Part shown: positions 37,453-45,938 of the stretch, piece by piece
Layout of the letters: each line of letters begins with the position of its first letter
How positions within the stretch are numbered: the first letter of the stretch is position 1
Assembly: GCF_028736035.1 (NCBI RefSeq)
Contig: NZ_CP117866.1
Span: 6,076,001-6,140,000 of the forward strand
Length of the DNA stretch: 64,000 nt
Direction: 5' to 3'
Origin: Streptomyces sp. T12
GTDB taxonomy: Bacteria; Actinomycetota; Actinomycetes; Streptomycetales; Streptomycetaceae
The notes under the pieces: generated by a model
The model's database searches: none
The model's input: only the letters and a program-made list of their open reading frames with translations
What the model was told of the DNA's origin: nothing
Made by a program: the position numbers and the translations under genes

Positions 37453-38040
37453 TCAGGCGCCCTTGTGCGCCTGGGTGATCAGATCCGTGGCGACCTCGAG
37501 GACGGCCTTGCGCTTCTCCTCGGGGTCGCCTTCGAGGTCCTTCAGGACGAACATCCCGGCGTGCATCGTGAACAGGGCGCTGATGCAGCGGACCTGGTCG
37601 ACGAGGTCGGCGTCCGGATCGATGATGATGTCGCGCATGCTGAGCATGCGGTTCTTGAACATCTCGCCGATGCTCAGCTCACGGACCGTGGCCTGGTTCT
37701 CCTGCATGAAGCGGAACAGCGGGGCCGCGCCGGTCAGGGTCTGGCTGTAGCGGCGCACGATCTCCTGCTTGGTCTCGAGTGTGTGCGGCTGCTGCTTGCC
37801 CCACTCGATCAGGTCCTCGATCGGCTTCGTCAGGTCCTCGAAGAGGCTGACGATGATCTCTTCCTTGGTCTTGAAGTGGTAGTACAAGGCCGCTTTCGTG
37901 ACCTCCAGGCGCTCAGCGATCTCGCGCAGGGAGGTCTTCTCGTAGCCCTGTTCGGCGAAGAGTTCGAGGGCTACGTCCTGGATGCGCTGGCGGGTGTTCC
38001 CGCGGCGCCGCTGCTTGGTGCCGTCCATGGTGCCACCCAT
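37453..38040 (-). CDS. TetR-family regulator of the adjacent MFS pump
   Basis: 195 residues; helix-turn-helix ALELFAEQGYEKTSLREIAERLEVTKAALYYHF near 15-47, then a helical ligand domain. ATG 38040 is preceded by AGGAG 7 nt upstream (TACGAGG spacer), favouring it over ATG 38118. It is divergent from an EmrB/QacA-type pump gene and two operator copies lie between them, so it very likely represses both genes. Confidence 0.9.
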   Translation of the reverse strand: MGGTMDGTKQRRRGNTRQRIQDVALELFAEQGYEKTSLREIAERLEVTKAALYYHFKTKEEIIVSLFEDLTKPIEDLIEWGKQQPHTLETKQEIVRRYSQTLTGAAPLFRFMQENQATVRELSIGEMFKNRMLSMRDIIIDPDADLVDQVRCISALFTMHAGMFVLKDLEGDPEEKRKAVLEVATDLITQAHKGA

Positions 38041-38066
38041 CCTCGTACTCCTCGGCTTTCCACAAA

Positions 38067-38139
38067 ACTTACTTGACGCCCGGCTAGTTACGCGCCTACC
38101 TTCCCTGAGTGTAGACAACTAGCCGGGCGGCAAGTAAGT
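38067..38139. promoter_or_regulatory. Duplicated TetR operator
   Basis: Two 23-bp arms (38067-38089 and 38117-38139) form an inverted repeat with one mismatch around a 27-nt centre. Each arm is itself near-palindromic (core ACTTG-x-CGCCCGGCTAGT), so this is two operators facing each other, one per divergent promoter. Confidence 0.75.
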
Positions 38140-38168
38140 GCAAGCGAGTGGCCGGGGGAGAGGGAATC

Positions 38169-39761
38169 ATGGCGGACACGAAGTCAGTTGAGTCGGGGGC
38201 GGCGGAGCCGGGCGGGAAACAGCCGAAGAGCGTACGGGTCGTGCTGCTTGCGCTGATGATCACGATGATGCTCGCGATGCTCGACAACATGATCGTGGGC
38301 ACGGCGATGCCGACGATCGTGGGTGATCTGGGCGGTCTGGAGCATCTGTCGTGGGTCGTGACGTCGTACACGCTGGCGACCGCGGCCTCCACTCCGCTGT
38401 GGGGCAAGCTCGGCGACATGTACGGACGCAAGGGCGTCTTCATGTCGTCGATCGTGCTGTTTCTGATCGGCTCCGCGCTGAGCGGCATGGCCCACGGCAT
38501 GGGGCAGCTGATCGCGTTCCGGGCGGTGCAGGGGCTCGGTGCCGGTGGCCTGATGGTCGGCGTCATGGCGATCATCGGTGATCTGATTCCGCCGCGGGAG
38601 CGGGGCAAGTACCAGGGCATGATGGCCGGCGTGATGGCGCTCGCGATGATCGGCGGGCCGCTGGTCGGTGGCACCATCACCGACCACTGGGGCTGGCGCT
38701 GGGCCTTCTACATCAACCTGCCGCTCGGTATCGTCGCGCTCGCCGCGATCAGTGCCGTACTGCATCTGCCGAAGAAGCGGACGCAGGCGCGGATCGACTA
38801 CCTGGGGGCGGCGCTGCTGACCGTGGGGATCACCGCGATCGTGCTGGTCACCACGTGGGGCGGTACGGAGTACGCCTGGACGTCCGCGGTGATCATGGAG
38901 CTCATCGGGATCGGGGTCGCGGCGCTCGTCGGGTTCGTGTTCTGGCAGACCAAGGCGGCGGAGCCGGTCGTGCCGCTGCACATCTTCCGCAGCCGGAACT
39001 TCACGCTGATGTCCGTGATCGGGTTCATCACCGGGTTCGTGATGTTCGGTGCGACGCTGTTCCTGCCGCTGTATCAGCAGTCGGTGCAGGGTGCTACCGC
39101 CACCAATTCCGGGCTGCTGTTGCTGCCGATGCTCGGGGCGATGCTGGTCACCTCGATGGTCGCGGGGCGGGTGACCACGAGCACCGGACGGTACAAGGCG
39201 TTCCCGGTGGTCGGCAGTGTGCTGATGATCGCCGGGCTGTATCTGCTGTCGCTGATGGACACCGGGACCAGCCGGTTCACGTCCGGTGTCTACATGGCCG
39301 TGGTCGGGCTCGGTATGGGCTGTCTGATGCAGATCACGATGCTGGTCGCGCAGAACAGTGTCGAGATGAAGGACATGGGCGTCGCGTCCTCGTCCACCAC
39401 GCTCTTCCGTACGCTCGGGTCCTCGTTCGGTGTCGCGATCATGGGGGCGCTGTTCAACAGCCGCGTGCAGGACGTCATGGCCGAGCGGGGCGGGGCGCTG
39501 GGGGCGAAGGTGACCGAGCAGTCGGCGCAGCTGGATGCGGCGGGTCTGGAGAGGTTGCCGGTCGCTGTGAAGGAGGCGTATCAGCATGCGGTGTCTTCTG
39601 GGACGCATTCGGCGTTTCTGCTGGGGGCCGTGATCGCTGTGGTGGCCTTGGTGGCGGCTGTGTTTGTGAAGGAGGTGCCGCTCAGGGGGGCGGGGCCGAA
39701 GGGGGACGCTGGGGCTGCGGACGATGCGGCGGCCAAGGCTGCGGTGGTGGAGGCGGTCTGA
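38169..39761 (+). CDS. MFS drug transporter, DHA2 (EmrB/QacA) family, 14 spans
   Basis: 530 residues with 14 predicted membrane helices. Motif D1 LDNMIVGTAMPTIVGDLGG near 40-58, motif A GKLGDMYGRKGVF and the motif C region around GALMQ-like QGLGAGGLMVG are present. Proton-driven export of hydrophobic drugs is typical; the substrate is unknown. ATG 38169 follows GAGAGGGAATC. The 3' end carries tandem repeats of AGGCCGTCTGA. Confidence 0.92.
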   Translation: MADTKSVESGAAEPGGKQPKSVRVVLLALMITMMLAMLDNMIVGTAMPTIVGDLGGLEHLSWVVTSYTLATAASTPLWGKLGDMYGRKGVFMSSIVLFLIGSALSGMAHGMGQLIAFRAVQGLGAGGLMVGVMAIIGDLIPPRERGKYQGMMAGVMALAMIGGPLVGGTITDHWGWRWAFYINLPLGIVALAAISAVLHLPKKRTQARIDYLGAALLTVGITAIVLVTTWGGTEYAWTSAVIMELIGIGVAALVGFVFWQTKAAEPVVPLHIFRSRNFTLMSVIGFITGFVMFGATLFLPLYQQSVQGATATNSGLLLLPMLGAMLVTSMVAGRVTTSTGRYKAFPVVGSVLMIAGLYLLSLMDTGTSRFTSGVYMAVVGLGMGCLMQITMLVAQNSVEMKDMGVASSSTTLFRTLGSSFGVAIMGALFNSRVQDVMAERGGALGAKVTEQSAQLDAAGLERLPVAVKEAYQHAVSSGTHSAFLLGAVIAVVALVAAVFVKEVPLRGAGPKGDAGAADDAAAKAAVVEAV

Positions 39762-39798
39762 CCTAGGCCGTCTGAGTAGGCCGTCTGATCAGGCGGTG
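39751..39798 (+). repeat. Tandem repeats over the MFS stop codon
   Basis: AGGC(G/C)GTCTGA at 39751-39761 (gene end), 39765-39775 and 39778-39788, then AGGCGGTG. The unit contains the TGA stop; spacing 14 then 13 nt moves it through frames. Confidence 0.8.
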
Positions 39799-39851
39799 CG
39801 TGTGGGGCCCTCGGGGGATGTTCTGCCCGGGGGCCGCTGCCTTTTGTTGAA

Positions 39852-39920
39852 CCCCCGTCGGCCCTGAACGGGCCTCGTCCTCAAACGCCGGACCGGCTGA
39901 GTGATGCCGACCGGCGCCGG
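39852..39920 (+). repeat. Dispersed intergenic repeat family 2, copy 1
   Basis: 69 bp matching the reverse complement of 56745-56813 with two differences by eye. It includes the very common Streptomyces string CTCAAACGCCGGACCGGCTG. It lies between the MFS and AraC genes. Confidence 0.8.
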
Positions 39921-39966
39921 CAGGCGACCGCCGGCATTGTCAGTGGGGCGTGTCACCATCGGCGGT

Positions 39967-40407
39967 ATGGGCAAAGTGCGGCAGTTGAGGCTGGCGAAGG
40001 ACGCCATGGATCGGGACTGGGCCGACCCCGGGCTCGACCTGGATGCCGTGGCCGCGCATGCCGGGTACTCGCGGTATCACTTCGTGCGGGCGTTCAAGGC
40101 GGCGTACGGGCAGACGCCGGGGCAGTATCTGACGCATCGGCGGATCGAGCGGGCCGAGGAGTATCTGCGGGGGGCCGATCTGGCCGTGACGGAGATCTGC
40201 CATCTGGTCGGGTTCAGCAGCGTCGGTACGTTCTCGGCGAAGTTCAAGGCGCGGACCGCGCTGACCCCGACCGAGTACCGGGAGAAGCATGTCGGGCGCG
40301 GGGCCGCGTTGATACCGGGGTGCTACGCGATGTTGTGGGCCGGGGGCTTTCGGCGGCGGGCGGATGAGGCGCAGGCGCAGGAGAGCAACTCTGGAGAAGC
40401 GTGCTGA
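39967..40407 (+). CDS. AraC-type DNA-binding regulator, short
   Basis: 146 residues: a complete AraC/XylS double helix-turn-helix (LDAVAAHAGYSRYHFVRAFKAAYG and VTEICHLVGFSSVGTFSAKFKARTALTPTEYR) followed by a ~35-residue tail, with no N-terminal ligand domain. It is 61 nt upstream of a VOC-family gene on the same strand, a common regulator-target pairing. ATG 39967 is assumed; no convincing ribosome site is seen. Confidence 0.85.
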   Translation: MGKVRQLRLAKDAMDRDWADPGLDLDAVAAHAGYSRYHFVRAFKAAYGQTPGQYLTHRRIERAEEYLRGADLAVTEICHLVGFSSVGTFSAKFKARTALTPTEYREKHVGRGAALIPGCYAMLWAGGFRRRADEAQAQESNSGEAC

Positions 40408-40468
40408 CCTCGCCCCTGCCTACCGTGACGGAGAGGAACGACAAGCCAGAGCACGGGAGAGCAGCGTC

Positions 40469-40903
40469 ATGATCAAGGGCCTCGGCATCACCACCGTATG
40501 GACGTTTGACCAGCAGCGCACCAAGGCGTTCTTCACCGAGAAGATCGGCTTCGAGGTGCGGAACGACCTCTCCATGGGCGATATGCGGTGGGTCACCGTG
40601 GGCGCCAAGGATCAGCCGGATGTCGAGCTCGCGCTGATGAGTCTCGATGGGCCGGGGCTCGACCCCGAGTCCTCCGAGGCGCTGAAGAAGCTCGTCGGGA
40701 AGGGGGTCATCGGGGCCGGGGCGTTCCGGACCGATGACTGCCGGAGGGACTACGAGACCTTCAAGGCGCGCGGGGTGGAGTTCATCCAGGAGCCCCAGGA
40801 GCGGCCGTACGGCATAGAGGCGATCTTCCGCGACGACAACGGCAACTGGTACTCGCTGACCGAGCGGAGTGAGGAGCTCGACTTCTCCAAGTCGTTCGGG
40901 TGA
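40469..40903 (+). CDS. VOC-superfamily (glyoxalase/dioxygenase-like) protein
   Basis: 144 residues, two beta-alpha-beta-beta-beta modules of the vicinal-oxygen-chelate fold (VWTFDQQRTKAFFTEKIGFEVRNDL; YETFKARGVEFIQEPQERPYGIEAIFRDDNGNWYSL). Could be a resistance protein, lyase or dioxygenase; no substrate can be assigned. GGGAGAGC before ATG 40469 is the likely ribosome site. Paired with the AraC-type gene upstream. Confidence 0.85.
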   Translation: MIKGLGITTVWTFDQQRTKAFFTEKIGFEVRNDLSMGDMRWVTVGAKDQPDVELALMSLDGPGLDPESSEALKKLVGKGVIGAGAFRTDDCRRDYETFKARGVEFIQEPQERPYGIEAIFRDDNGNWYSLTERSEELDFSKSFG

Positions 40904-40919
40904 GCCTGCCCCGGCGCCG

Positions 40920-42350
40920 CTACGGCAGCATAGGGTAGCTCCCCGTGTTCGTCGGCGCATGCTCCGGGAGCCAGAGGACGGCCACCGCGCCCTCCGCCGG
41001 CACATGCTCCGGGGCGCCCGCCGGACGTACGTTGCGGAAGGTCAGGCGGGCGCCGAGGACCCGGGCCTGACCTGCCGCGATCGTCAGGCCGAGGCCGTGG
41101 CCGTGGCCGGAGCGGTCGCTGCTGCCGGTGCGGAAGCGGCTGGGGCCGTCGGCGAGCAGGTCCTCGGGGAAACCGGGGCCGTGGTCGCGGACCCGGATGA
41201 CCCGGCCCTCGACGCTGACCTCGATCGGCGGCCTGCCGTGCCTGGCCGCGTTCGCCAGCAGGTTGAACAGCACTCGCTCCAGGCGCCGCGGGTCGGTCGT
41301 GACCTCCGACTCGTGGATGACCCGCACCTCGATGGCGGGATCCTTCGCCGCCACCCGTCGGCTGACGAACTCGCCCAGCATGATGCCCTGCAGCTCGGCC
41401 CGCTCCGAGGCGCTGTCCAGGCGGGCCACCTCCAGGACGTCCTCGACGAGCGTGCGCATGGCCTTCGCCCGGTCCAGGACCAGCTCGGTGGGCCGGCCGG
41501 GCGGCAGCAGTTCGGCCGCCGTCAGCAGACCGGTCACCGGCGTGCGCAGCTCGTGCGCGATGTCCGCGGTGACCCGGCGCTCCGCCTCCAGCCGCTGCTG
41601 CAGCGCGTCCGCCATGGCGTCCACCGCGCTCGCCAGGTCGTCGGTCTCGTCCCGTACGACACCCCCGATGGCGTCCCGCACCCGCACGTCCGGCTCCCCG
41701 CTCGCGACCTGGTTCGCCGCGGCCGCCGCCTTGCGCAGCCGGCGCGACAGCTGCCCGCCGATGAGCACGCCGAGCGCGCTGCCGCCGAGGACGACCGAGA
41801 TGGAGCCGATGATCATGGCCTGGTCGAGGCGGTTGAGGATGTGACCGCTGCGGTCGGTGAAGCCGCTGCGCAGCGACAGCACATGCCCGTTGTTGAGCGG
41901 TACGGCCGCCCAGATGTCCGGCGCGCCGCTCGGCGTGTCGGTCACGTACGTCGCCCGCCGGCCCTCCTCGACCTTCTCCCGCAGCGCCGCCGGCAGCTCC
42001 GGGTCGTCGATCGTGGCGTTGGGGAAGTTCAGCCGCTTGGACTGCTCGTAGCTGCGCTGGGCGATCTGGATGCGCTCGTCGGCGAGGTCGCGCGCGCTGT
42101 CCAGCATCGAGACCCGGGCCTGGTTGTGCACGACCAGGCTCAGCACGACCGCCACGAGCGCGCCGACCAGCGCGATCGCCGCGCTCAGCTTCCACCTCAG
42201 GCCCGTACGAATGGCGACCCGGCCGCCCATGCGTCTGCTCGCGCGCCTGCCCGTACGGCCGATCATGGCCTGGCCCGCGATGTCCGCCGAGTCCGTGAGG
42301 CTCGCGTGCCCGGCGCCGGACGCGGCCGGGTGTCGAAAGGTCCCCCTCAT
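40920..42350 (-). CDS. cseC: Sensor histidine kinase CseC of the sigma-E system
   Basis: Membrane sensor for cell-wall stress, partner of CseB. 476 residues from ATG 42350: a basic N-terminus, a membrane helix near 53-73, an extracytoplasmic sensor (~75-170, with NFPNATIDDPELPAALREKV), a second helix, a HAMP region, a dimerisation box with the phospho-His in ADIAHELRTPVTG, and a HATPase domain (NLLANAARHG, DHGPGFP). It starts 12 nt after the cseB stop and is the last gene of the sigE-cseA-cseB-cseC order. Confidence 0.9.
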   Translation of the reverse strand: MRGTFRHPAASGAGHASLTDSADIAGQAMIGRTGRRASRRMGGRVAIRTGLRWKLSAAIALVGALVAVVLSLVVHNQARVSMLDSARDLADERIQIAQRSYEQSKRLNFPNATIDDPELPAALREKVEEGRRATYVTDTPSGAPDIWAAVPLNNGHVLSLRSGFTDRSGHILNRLDQAMIIGSISVVLGGSALGVLIGGQLSRRLRKAAAAANQVASGEPDVRVRDAIGGVVRDETDDLASAVDAMADALQQRLEAERRVTADIAHELRTPVTGLLTAAELLPPGRPTELVLDRAKAMRTLVEDVLEVARLDSASERAELQGIMLGEFVSRRVAAKDPAIEVRVIHESEVTTDPRRLERVLFNLLANAARHGRPPIEVSVEGRVIRVRDHGPGFPEDLLADGPSRFRTGSSDRSGHGHGLGLTIAAGQARVLGARLTFRNVRPAGAPEHVPAEGAVAVLWLPEHAPTNTGSYPMLP

Positions 42351-42361
42351 GCCCGCCCCGC

Positions 42362-43066
42362 TCAGGCCTTCAACTTGTAGCCGAAGCCGCGGACCGTCTC
42401 GATGCGGTCCTGGCCGATCTTCGTACGCAGTCGCTGCACATGGACGTCGACGACGCGGGTGTCGCCGCCCCAGCCGTAGTCCCACACGCGCTCCAGCAGC
42501 TTGTCCCGCGACAGCACCGTGCCCGGCGCGGAGGAGAACTCCAGCAGCAGCCGCATCTCGGTCGGCGTGAGCGCCACCGGCTGCCCGTCCCTGCGCACCT
42601 CCATGCCCTCGGTGTCGACCTCCAGATCGCCGAAGGCCAGCACCCCGCCGCTGGCCGCCGATCCGGCGCCGTCCGCCCGCTCATCACGGCCGGCGTGCCC
42701 GAAGCGGCGCAGCACGGCGCGGATCCGCGCGACCAGCACGGCACCGTCGAACGGCTTGGTGACGTAGTCGTCCGCGCCCGCCTCCAGGCCCAGCACCACG
42801 TCGATCGAGTCCGCGCGCGCCGACAGCATGATCACCGGCACGGTCGACTCGTCGCGGATACGGCGGCACAGGCTGACGCCGTCCAGGCCCGGGACCATGA
42901 CGTCCAGCAACGCGATGTCCGGCCGGTCCGCCCGGAACGCCTCCAGGCCCGACAGCCCGTCGGGCATGGCGGTGACCGCGAAGCCGTCCCGCTCCAGGGC
43001 GAGCTGGGTGGCCTCGCGGATGACGTCGTCGTCCTCGACGAACAGAACGTGGGTCTGGTCTGCCAT
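42362..43066 (-). CDS. cseB: OmpR-type response regulator CseB
   Basis: 234 residues. Receiver: acidic pocket in FVEDDD, phosphoacceptor D55 in LLDVMVPG, Lys in VTKPFDG. C-terminal winged helix: LTPTEMRLLLEFSS and RVVDVHVQRLRTKIG. In Streptomyces CseB activates transcription from the sigE promoter when CseC senses envelope stress. GAGAGCACCGGG precedes ATG 43066. Confidence 0.93.
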   Translation of the reverse strand: MADQTHVLFVEDDDVIREATQLALERDGFAVTAMPDGLSGLEAFRADRPDIALLDVMVPGLDGVSLCRRIRDESTVPVIMLSARADSIDVVLGLEAGADDYVTKPFDGAVLVARIRAVLRRFGHAGRDERADGAGSAASGGVLAFGDLEVDTEGMEVRRDGQPVALTPTEMRLLLEFSSAPGTVLSRDKLLERVWDYGWGGDTRVVDVHVQRLRTKIGQDRIETVRGFGYKLKA

Positions 43067-43086
43067 CCCGGTGCTCTCAGTCCTCG

Positions 43087-43112
43087 TGTGCCGTGTGCCG
43101 TATGCCGTGTGT
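43087..43112. repeat. Heptamer repeat between cseA and cseB
   Basis: GTGCCGT-like units (GTGCCGTGTGCCGTATGCCGTGTG) in the 124-bp cseA-cseB gap; no gene or terminator is evident there. Confidence 0.5.
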
Positions 43113-43190
43113 ACTTGGAGGTGCGTCGTGTGTGTCCACTTGGGGGACGCGTGGAGCGTCCGATGCGTTCACCGCTGTCGCGGACGGCCC

Positions 43191-43850
43191 TCAGCTGTCG
43201 GGCGCCGCCGACTCGTCACCGCCACCGAGGGTGCCGTAGTCGGTGCGCCAGCGGTGCTTCTGGACGAAGCGGTCGGAGGTCCACAGGTATTGGATCACGT
43301 ACTCGCTGGACGGGTTCGACAGCGCGTCGTCCTTGGCGTACACCTGCTTGGTCACCACCAGCAGGCCGCGGTCGATCTCCGCGTAGACCGGCGGCTCCTC
43401 GGTCTTGAACACATTGCGGTAGGCGCCGCGCTGCTCGCGGTACACATACGAGGCGACCCCGACCTGATCGCTGCAGGACAGGACGTTGACCACGATGTCG
43501 TCCGCCGGTCCGCCGGTCAGGTCGCCGTAGGACACGTCGACGGGATAGTCGTCGGACACGCACGGCTTCAGCTCGCGCTTGACCTCCGCCGAGACCGCGG
43601 GGTCCGCCTTGACCAGCCGGACGGCCTCCCCCGGATCCGGGGTAGCCGAGGCGGAGGGCGATGCGGCGAGCGACGCCGAGACGGCCGAGCCGCCCGCCGC
43701 GTCGTGCGCCGGTCCCTCGTCGCGGGCGCCGGTGCCGCCGGTGGCGCACGCGGAGGCGAAAAGGGCGAGGGCGACGACCACGGCCACCGCCGTGAACGCC
43801 GCCTGCAAGGTTCCCCGGGCGGGTGCGGGCCCGGGGCGCTCGGGGCCCAC
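43191..43850 (-). CDS. cseA: CseA lipoprotein, negative modulator of the sigma-E pathway
   Basis: 219 residues from GTG 43850. A signal sequence with hydrophobic AAFTAVAVVVALALFASAC ends in a lipobox (ASAC), then an extracytoplasmic domain with two Cys (KPCVSDDYPVD, VLSCSDQVGV). Known in Streptomyces to damp signalling by CseC. An in-frame extension to TTG 43949 would overlap sigE by 13 nt and give an over-long n-region, so I favour GTG 43850. A GC hairpin (43813-43836) lies inside the signal-sequence coding region. Confidence 0.82.
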   Translation of the reverse strand: MGPERPGPAPARGTLQAAFTAVAVVVALALFASACATGGTGARDEGPAHDAAGGSAVSASLAASPSASATPDPGEAVRLVKADPAVSAEVKRELKPCVSDDYPVDVSYGDLTGGPADDIVVNVLSCSDQVGVASYVYREQRGAYRNVFKTEEPPVYAEIDRGLLVVTKQVYAKDDALSNPSSEYVIQYLWTSDRFVQKHRWRTDYGTLGGGDESAAPDS

Positions 43851-43936
43851 GTCCTCGGAATCCCCGTCCGTGTCCCTGTCACCCTTGTCCGTGTGCCCGG
43901 TCCTGCCCGGGTGCCCGGTGCCGCCCGCTGTGGTGC

Positions 43937-44476
43937 CTAGGCCGCGCAACGCTCCCGCTCCTCACGCTCCAGCGCGCGTGCGTCCAGATCGCGGCTCTCC
44001 AGCTCCTCGCGGAGCCGGGCGAGCGCCCGGTGCAGCGTGCTCTTGACCGTTCCGGCCGACATGCCGAGGGCGGCGGCCGTCTCCTCCGTGGACATCTGCT
44101 CCCAGTGTCGCAGCACCACGACACTGCGCTGCTTCGGTGCCAGCACCTTCATGATGTCCATCAGCAGGGCGCGGTCGGCGTGCTGCTCGGTGGAGTCCTC
44201 GACCGAGGCGTCCGGGAGCTGCTCGGTGGGCACCTCCTCCAGCTTGCGGGCCCGCCACCACTCGGTGCGCGTGTTGATCATGACGCGGCGCAGGTAGGCG
44301 TCCGCGAGCCGCTTGTCCGCGATGCCGTCCCAGCGGTGGTACGTCCGCACCAGCGCCGTCTGCAGCAGGTCCTGGGCGTCCACCGGGTCCGGGACCAGTC
44401 GGCGGGCGCTGCGCAGCAGCGCGTCCTGCCGGGTGCGGACGTACTCCTCGAACTCGAGCACCTCTCCCTGCGCCAT
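43937..44476 (-). CDS. sigE: ECF sigma factor SigE
   Basis: 179 residues, the cell-envelope-stress sigma factor of Streptomyces. Region 2 (ARRLVPDPVDAQDLLQTALVRTY ... RLADAYLRRVMINT) and region 4 (KQRSVVVLRHWEQMSTEETAAALGMSAGTVKSTLHRALARL) are intact; no anti-sigma factor is adjacent, as expected since control is by CseB/CseC. ATG 44476 follows a GGAGGCGG ribosome site with 8-nt spacing. First gene of the operon. Confidence 0.94.
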   Translation of the reverse strand: MAQGEVLEFEEYVRTRQDALLRSARRLVPDPVDAQDLLQTALVRTYHRWDGIADKRLADAYLRRVMINTRTEWWRARKLEEVPTEQLPDASVEDSTEQHADRALLMDIMKVLAPKQRSVVVLRHWEQMSTEETAAALGMSAGTVKSTLHRALARLREELESRDLDARALEREERERCAA

Positions 44477-44818
44477 GTTGACCGCCTCCGATTCCCCGTG
44501 TCCGGCCGGCCCGTTCGCCGTCGGTCTCACTGCCTGTGGTTCGTAGTCGTCCCCGCTTGTCGGGTACGGAAATGAAGCTACGGAGGCGTTGTCACGGCGC
44601 TGTCCGAAGCAGCCTGCGGCTAGCGCTCGGCTGTCCGTCGGTTGTGTAACGGAATCAGGAAAGGGGTAAAACGGTCGATCGATTGGAGCAGGTATGGGGT
44701 GATTTGGTGGGGTGATGGCGGTGCAGTAGCCATGCGGCCGCTGTGTGTCGTGTGTTGCAGAGGGCCTACGGCTGTGATGTGACTGTGCGTCAGGCCGACT
44801 CGCGGGCCAGGGCGGGCA
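44477..44818. other. Promoter region of sigE (342 bp)
   Basis: No gene supported. On the minus strand there are two related motifs CGTTTTACCC and CGTTACACAA about 18-20 nt apart (near 44648-44676) that could be CseB direct repeats. The region upstream of the sigE ribosome site is otherwise GC-rich. Confidence 0.35.
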
Positions 44819-45754
44819 TCAGGTCAGCGGCAGTCGGTACATCCCGCCCGGCAGCGGCTCCACCAGACCGTCCGCGACAAGGCCGTCCAGGGCACGGGCG
44901 CGCTGCACCGGCTCGTGCCACACCCGGTCGAGGGCCGCCTGCGGGACGGGCGTGTGCGCCTCGCGGAGCACGGCGAGCAGCTTGCCGCGCACCTGGCGGT
45001 CGGTGCCGGCGTACGTCTGGCCGCGGCGCGGCGGGCCGTCGTGCTCGGGCTTGCCCGCGAGCTGCCAGGCGCACAGTGCGGCGATCGGGCAGCGGTGACA
45101 CGACTCGTTCTTCGCGGTGCACACCAGCGCGCCGAGTTCCATGGAGGCGGCGGCCCAGCGGGCGGCGGTGCGCTCGTCGTCGGGGAGCAGGGTGCGGGCG
45201 AGCTTGCGCTCGGCGGCGGTGGTGGCGTTCGGCGGGTACTGCACGCCGGTGACGGCGCGGGCGAAGACCCGGCGGACGTTGGTGTCCAGGACGGGGTGCC
45301 GCTGGCCGTACGCGAAGGAGGCCACCGCGGCCGCCGTGTACTCGCCGATGCCGGGCAGCGCGAGGAGCTGGGCGTGGTCGGTCGGTACGTCCCCGCCGTG
45401 CCGTTCCGCTATGGCGACGGCGGCGCCGTGCAGCCGCAGCGCGCGGCGCGGGTAGCCGAGCCGGCCCCAGGCACGCACGGCCTCGCCGGGGGCCTCCTTG
45501 GCCAGGTCGGCCGGGCGGGGCCAGCGGGCGAGCCACTGTTCGTAGATGGGCAGGACGCGGTTCACGGGCGTCTGCTGCAGCATGAACTCACTGACCATCA
45601 CCCCCCAGGGCCCGGCCTCGGGGCGCCGCCAGGGGAGGTCGCGGGCGTTCTCGTCGAACCAGTCGATGACGGTTTCCTGCAGAGGCAGGGCGAGGGGGGC
45701 GTCCGAGCCGGCGTCGGCGCGGTGGCTGTGCGGGGGTTTCGTGGGCGCAGTCAT
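44819..45754 (-). CDS. mutY: A/G-specific adenine glycosylase
   Basis: Removes adenine mispaired with 8-oxoguanine. 311 residues: catalytic Glu region SEFMLQQTPV, helix-hairpin-helix LLALPGIGEYTAAAVASF with catalytic Asp in HPVLDTNVRR, and [4Fe-4S] ligands C-x6-C-x2-C-x5-C (CTAKNESCHRCPIAALC). The C-terminal MutT-like domain is short. GGAAGG precedes ATG 45754. Confidence 0.94.
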   Translation of the reverse strand: MTAPTKPPHSHRADAGSDAPLALPLQETVIDWFDENARDLPWRRPEAGPWGVMVSEFMLQQTPVNRVLPIYEQWLARWPRPADLAKEAPGEAVRAWGRLGYPRRALRLHGAAVAIAERHGGDVPTDHAQLLALPGIGEYTAAAVASFAYGQRHPVLDTNVRRVFARAVTGVQYPPNATTAAERKLARTLLPDDERTAARWAAASMELGALVCTAKNESCHRCPIAALCAWQLAGKPEHDGPPRRGQTYAGTDRQVRGKLLAVLREAHTPVPQAALDRVWHEPVQRARALDGLVADGLVEPLPGGMYRLPLT

Positions 45755-45938
45755 GGCCTTCCGATCCTGCCATGCCGGTGGCGGTCGGGTGGGTAGGTGC
45801 GGGTGCCGGTGCGTTGTGGCTGCTGGTTGTGGTGAGTTGCGGTGGGTTGCGGTTCCCCGGGCCTGGGGCGCAAAGAGCGCATCGCACCTGACGATCGGCA
45901 GCAGTGGCTCCCCGCCAGCCGCTTGTAGCGTCGGGCGG

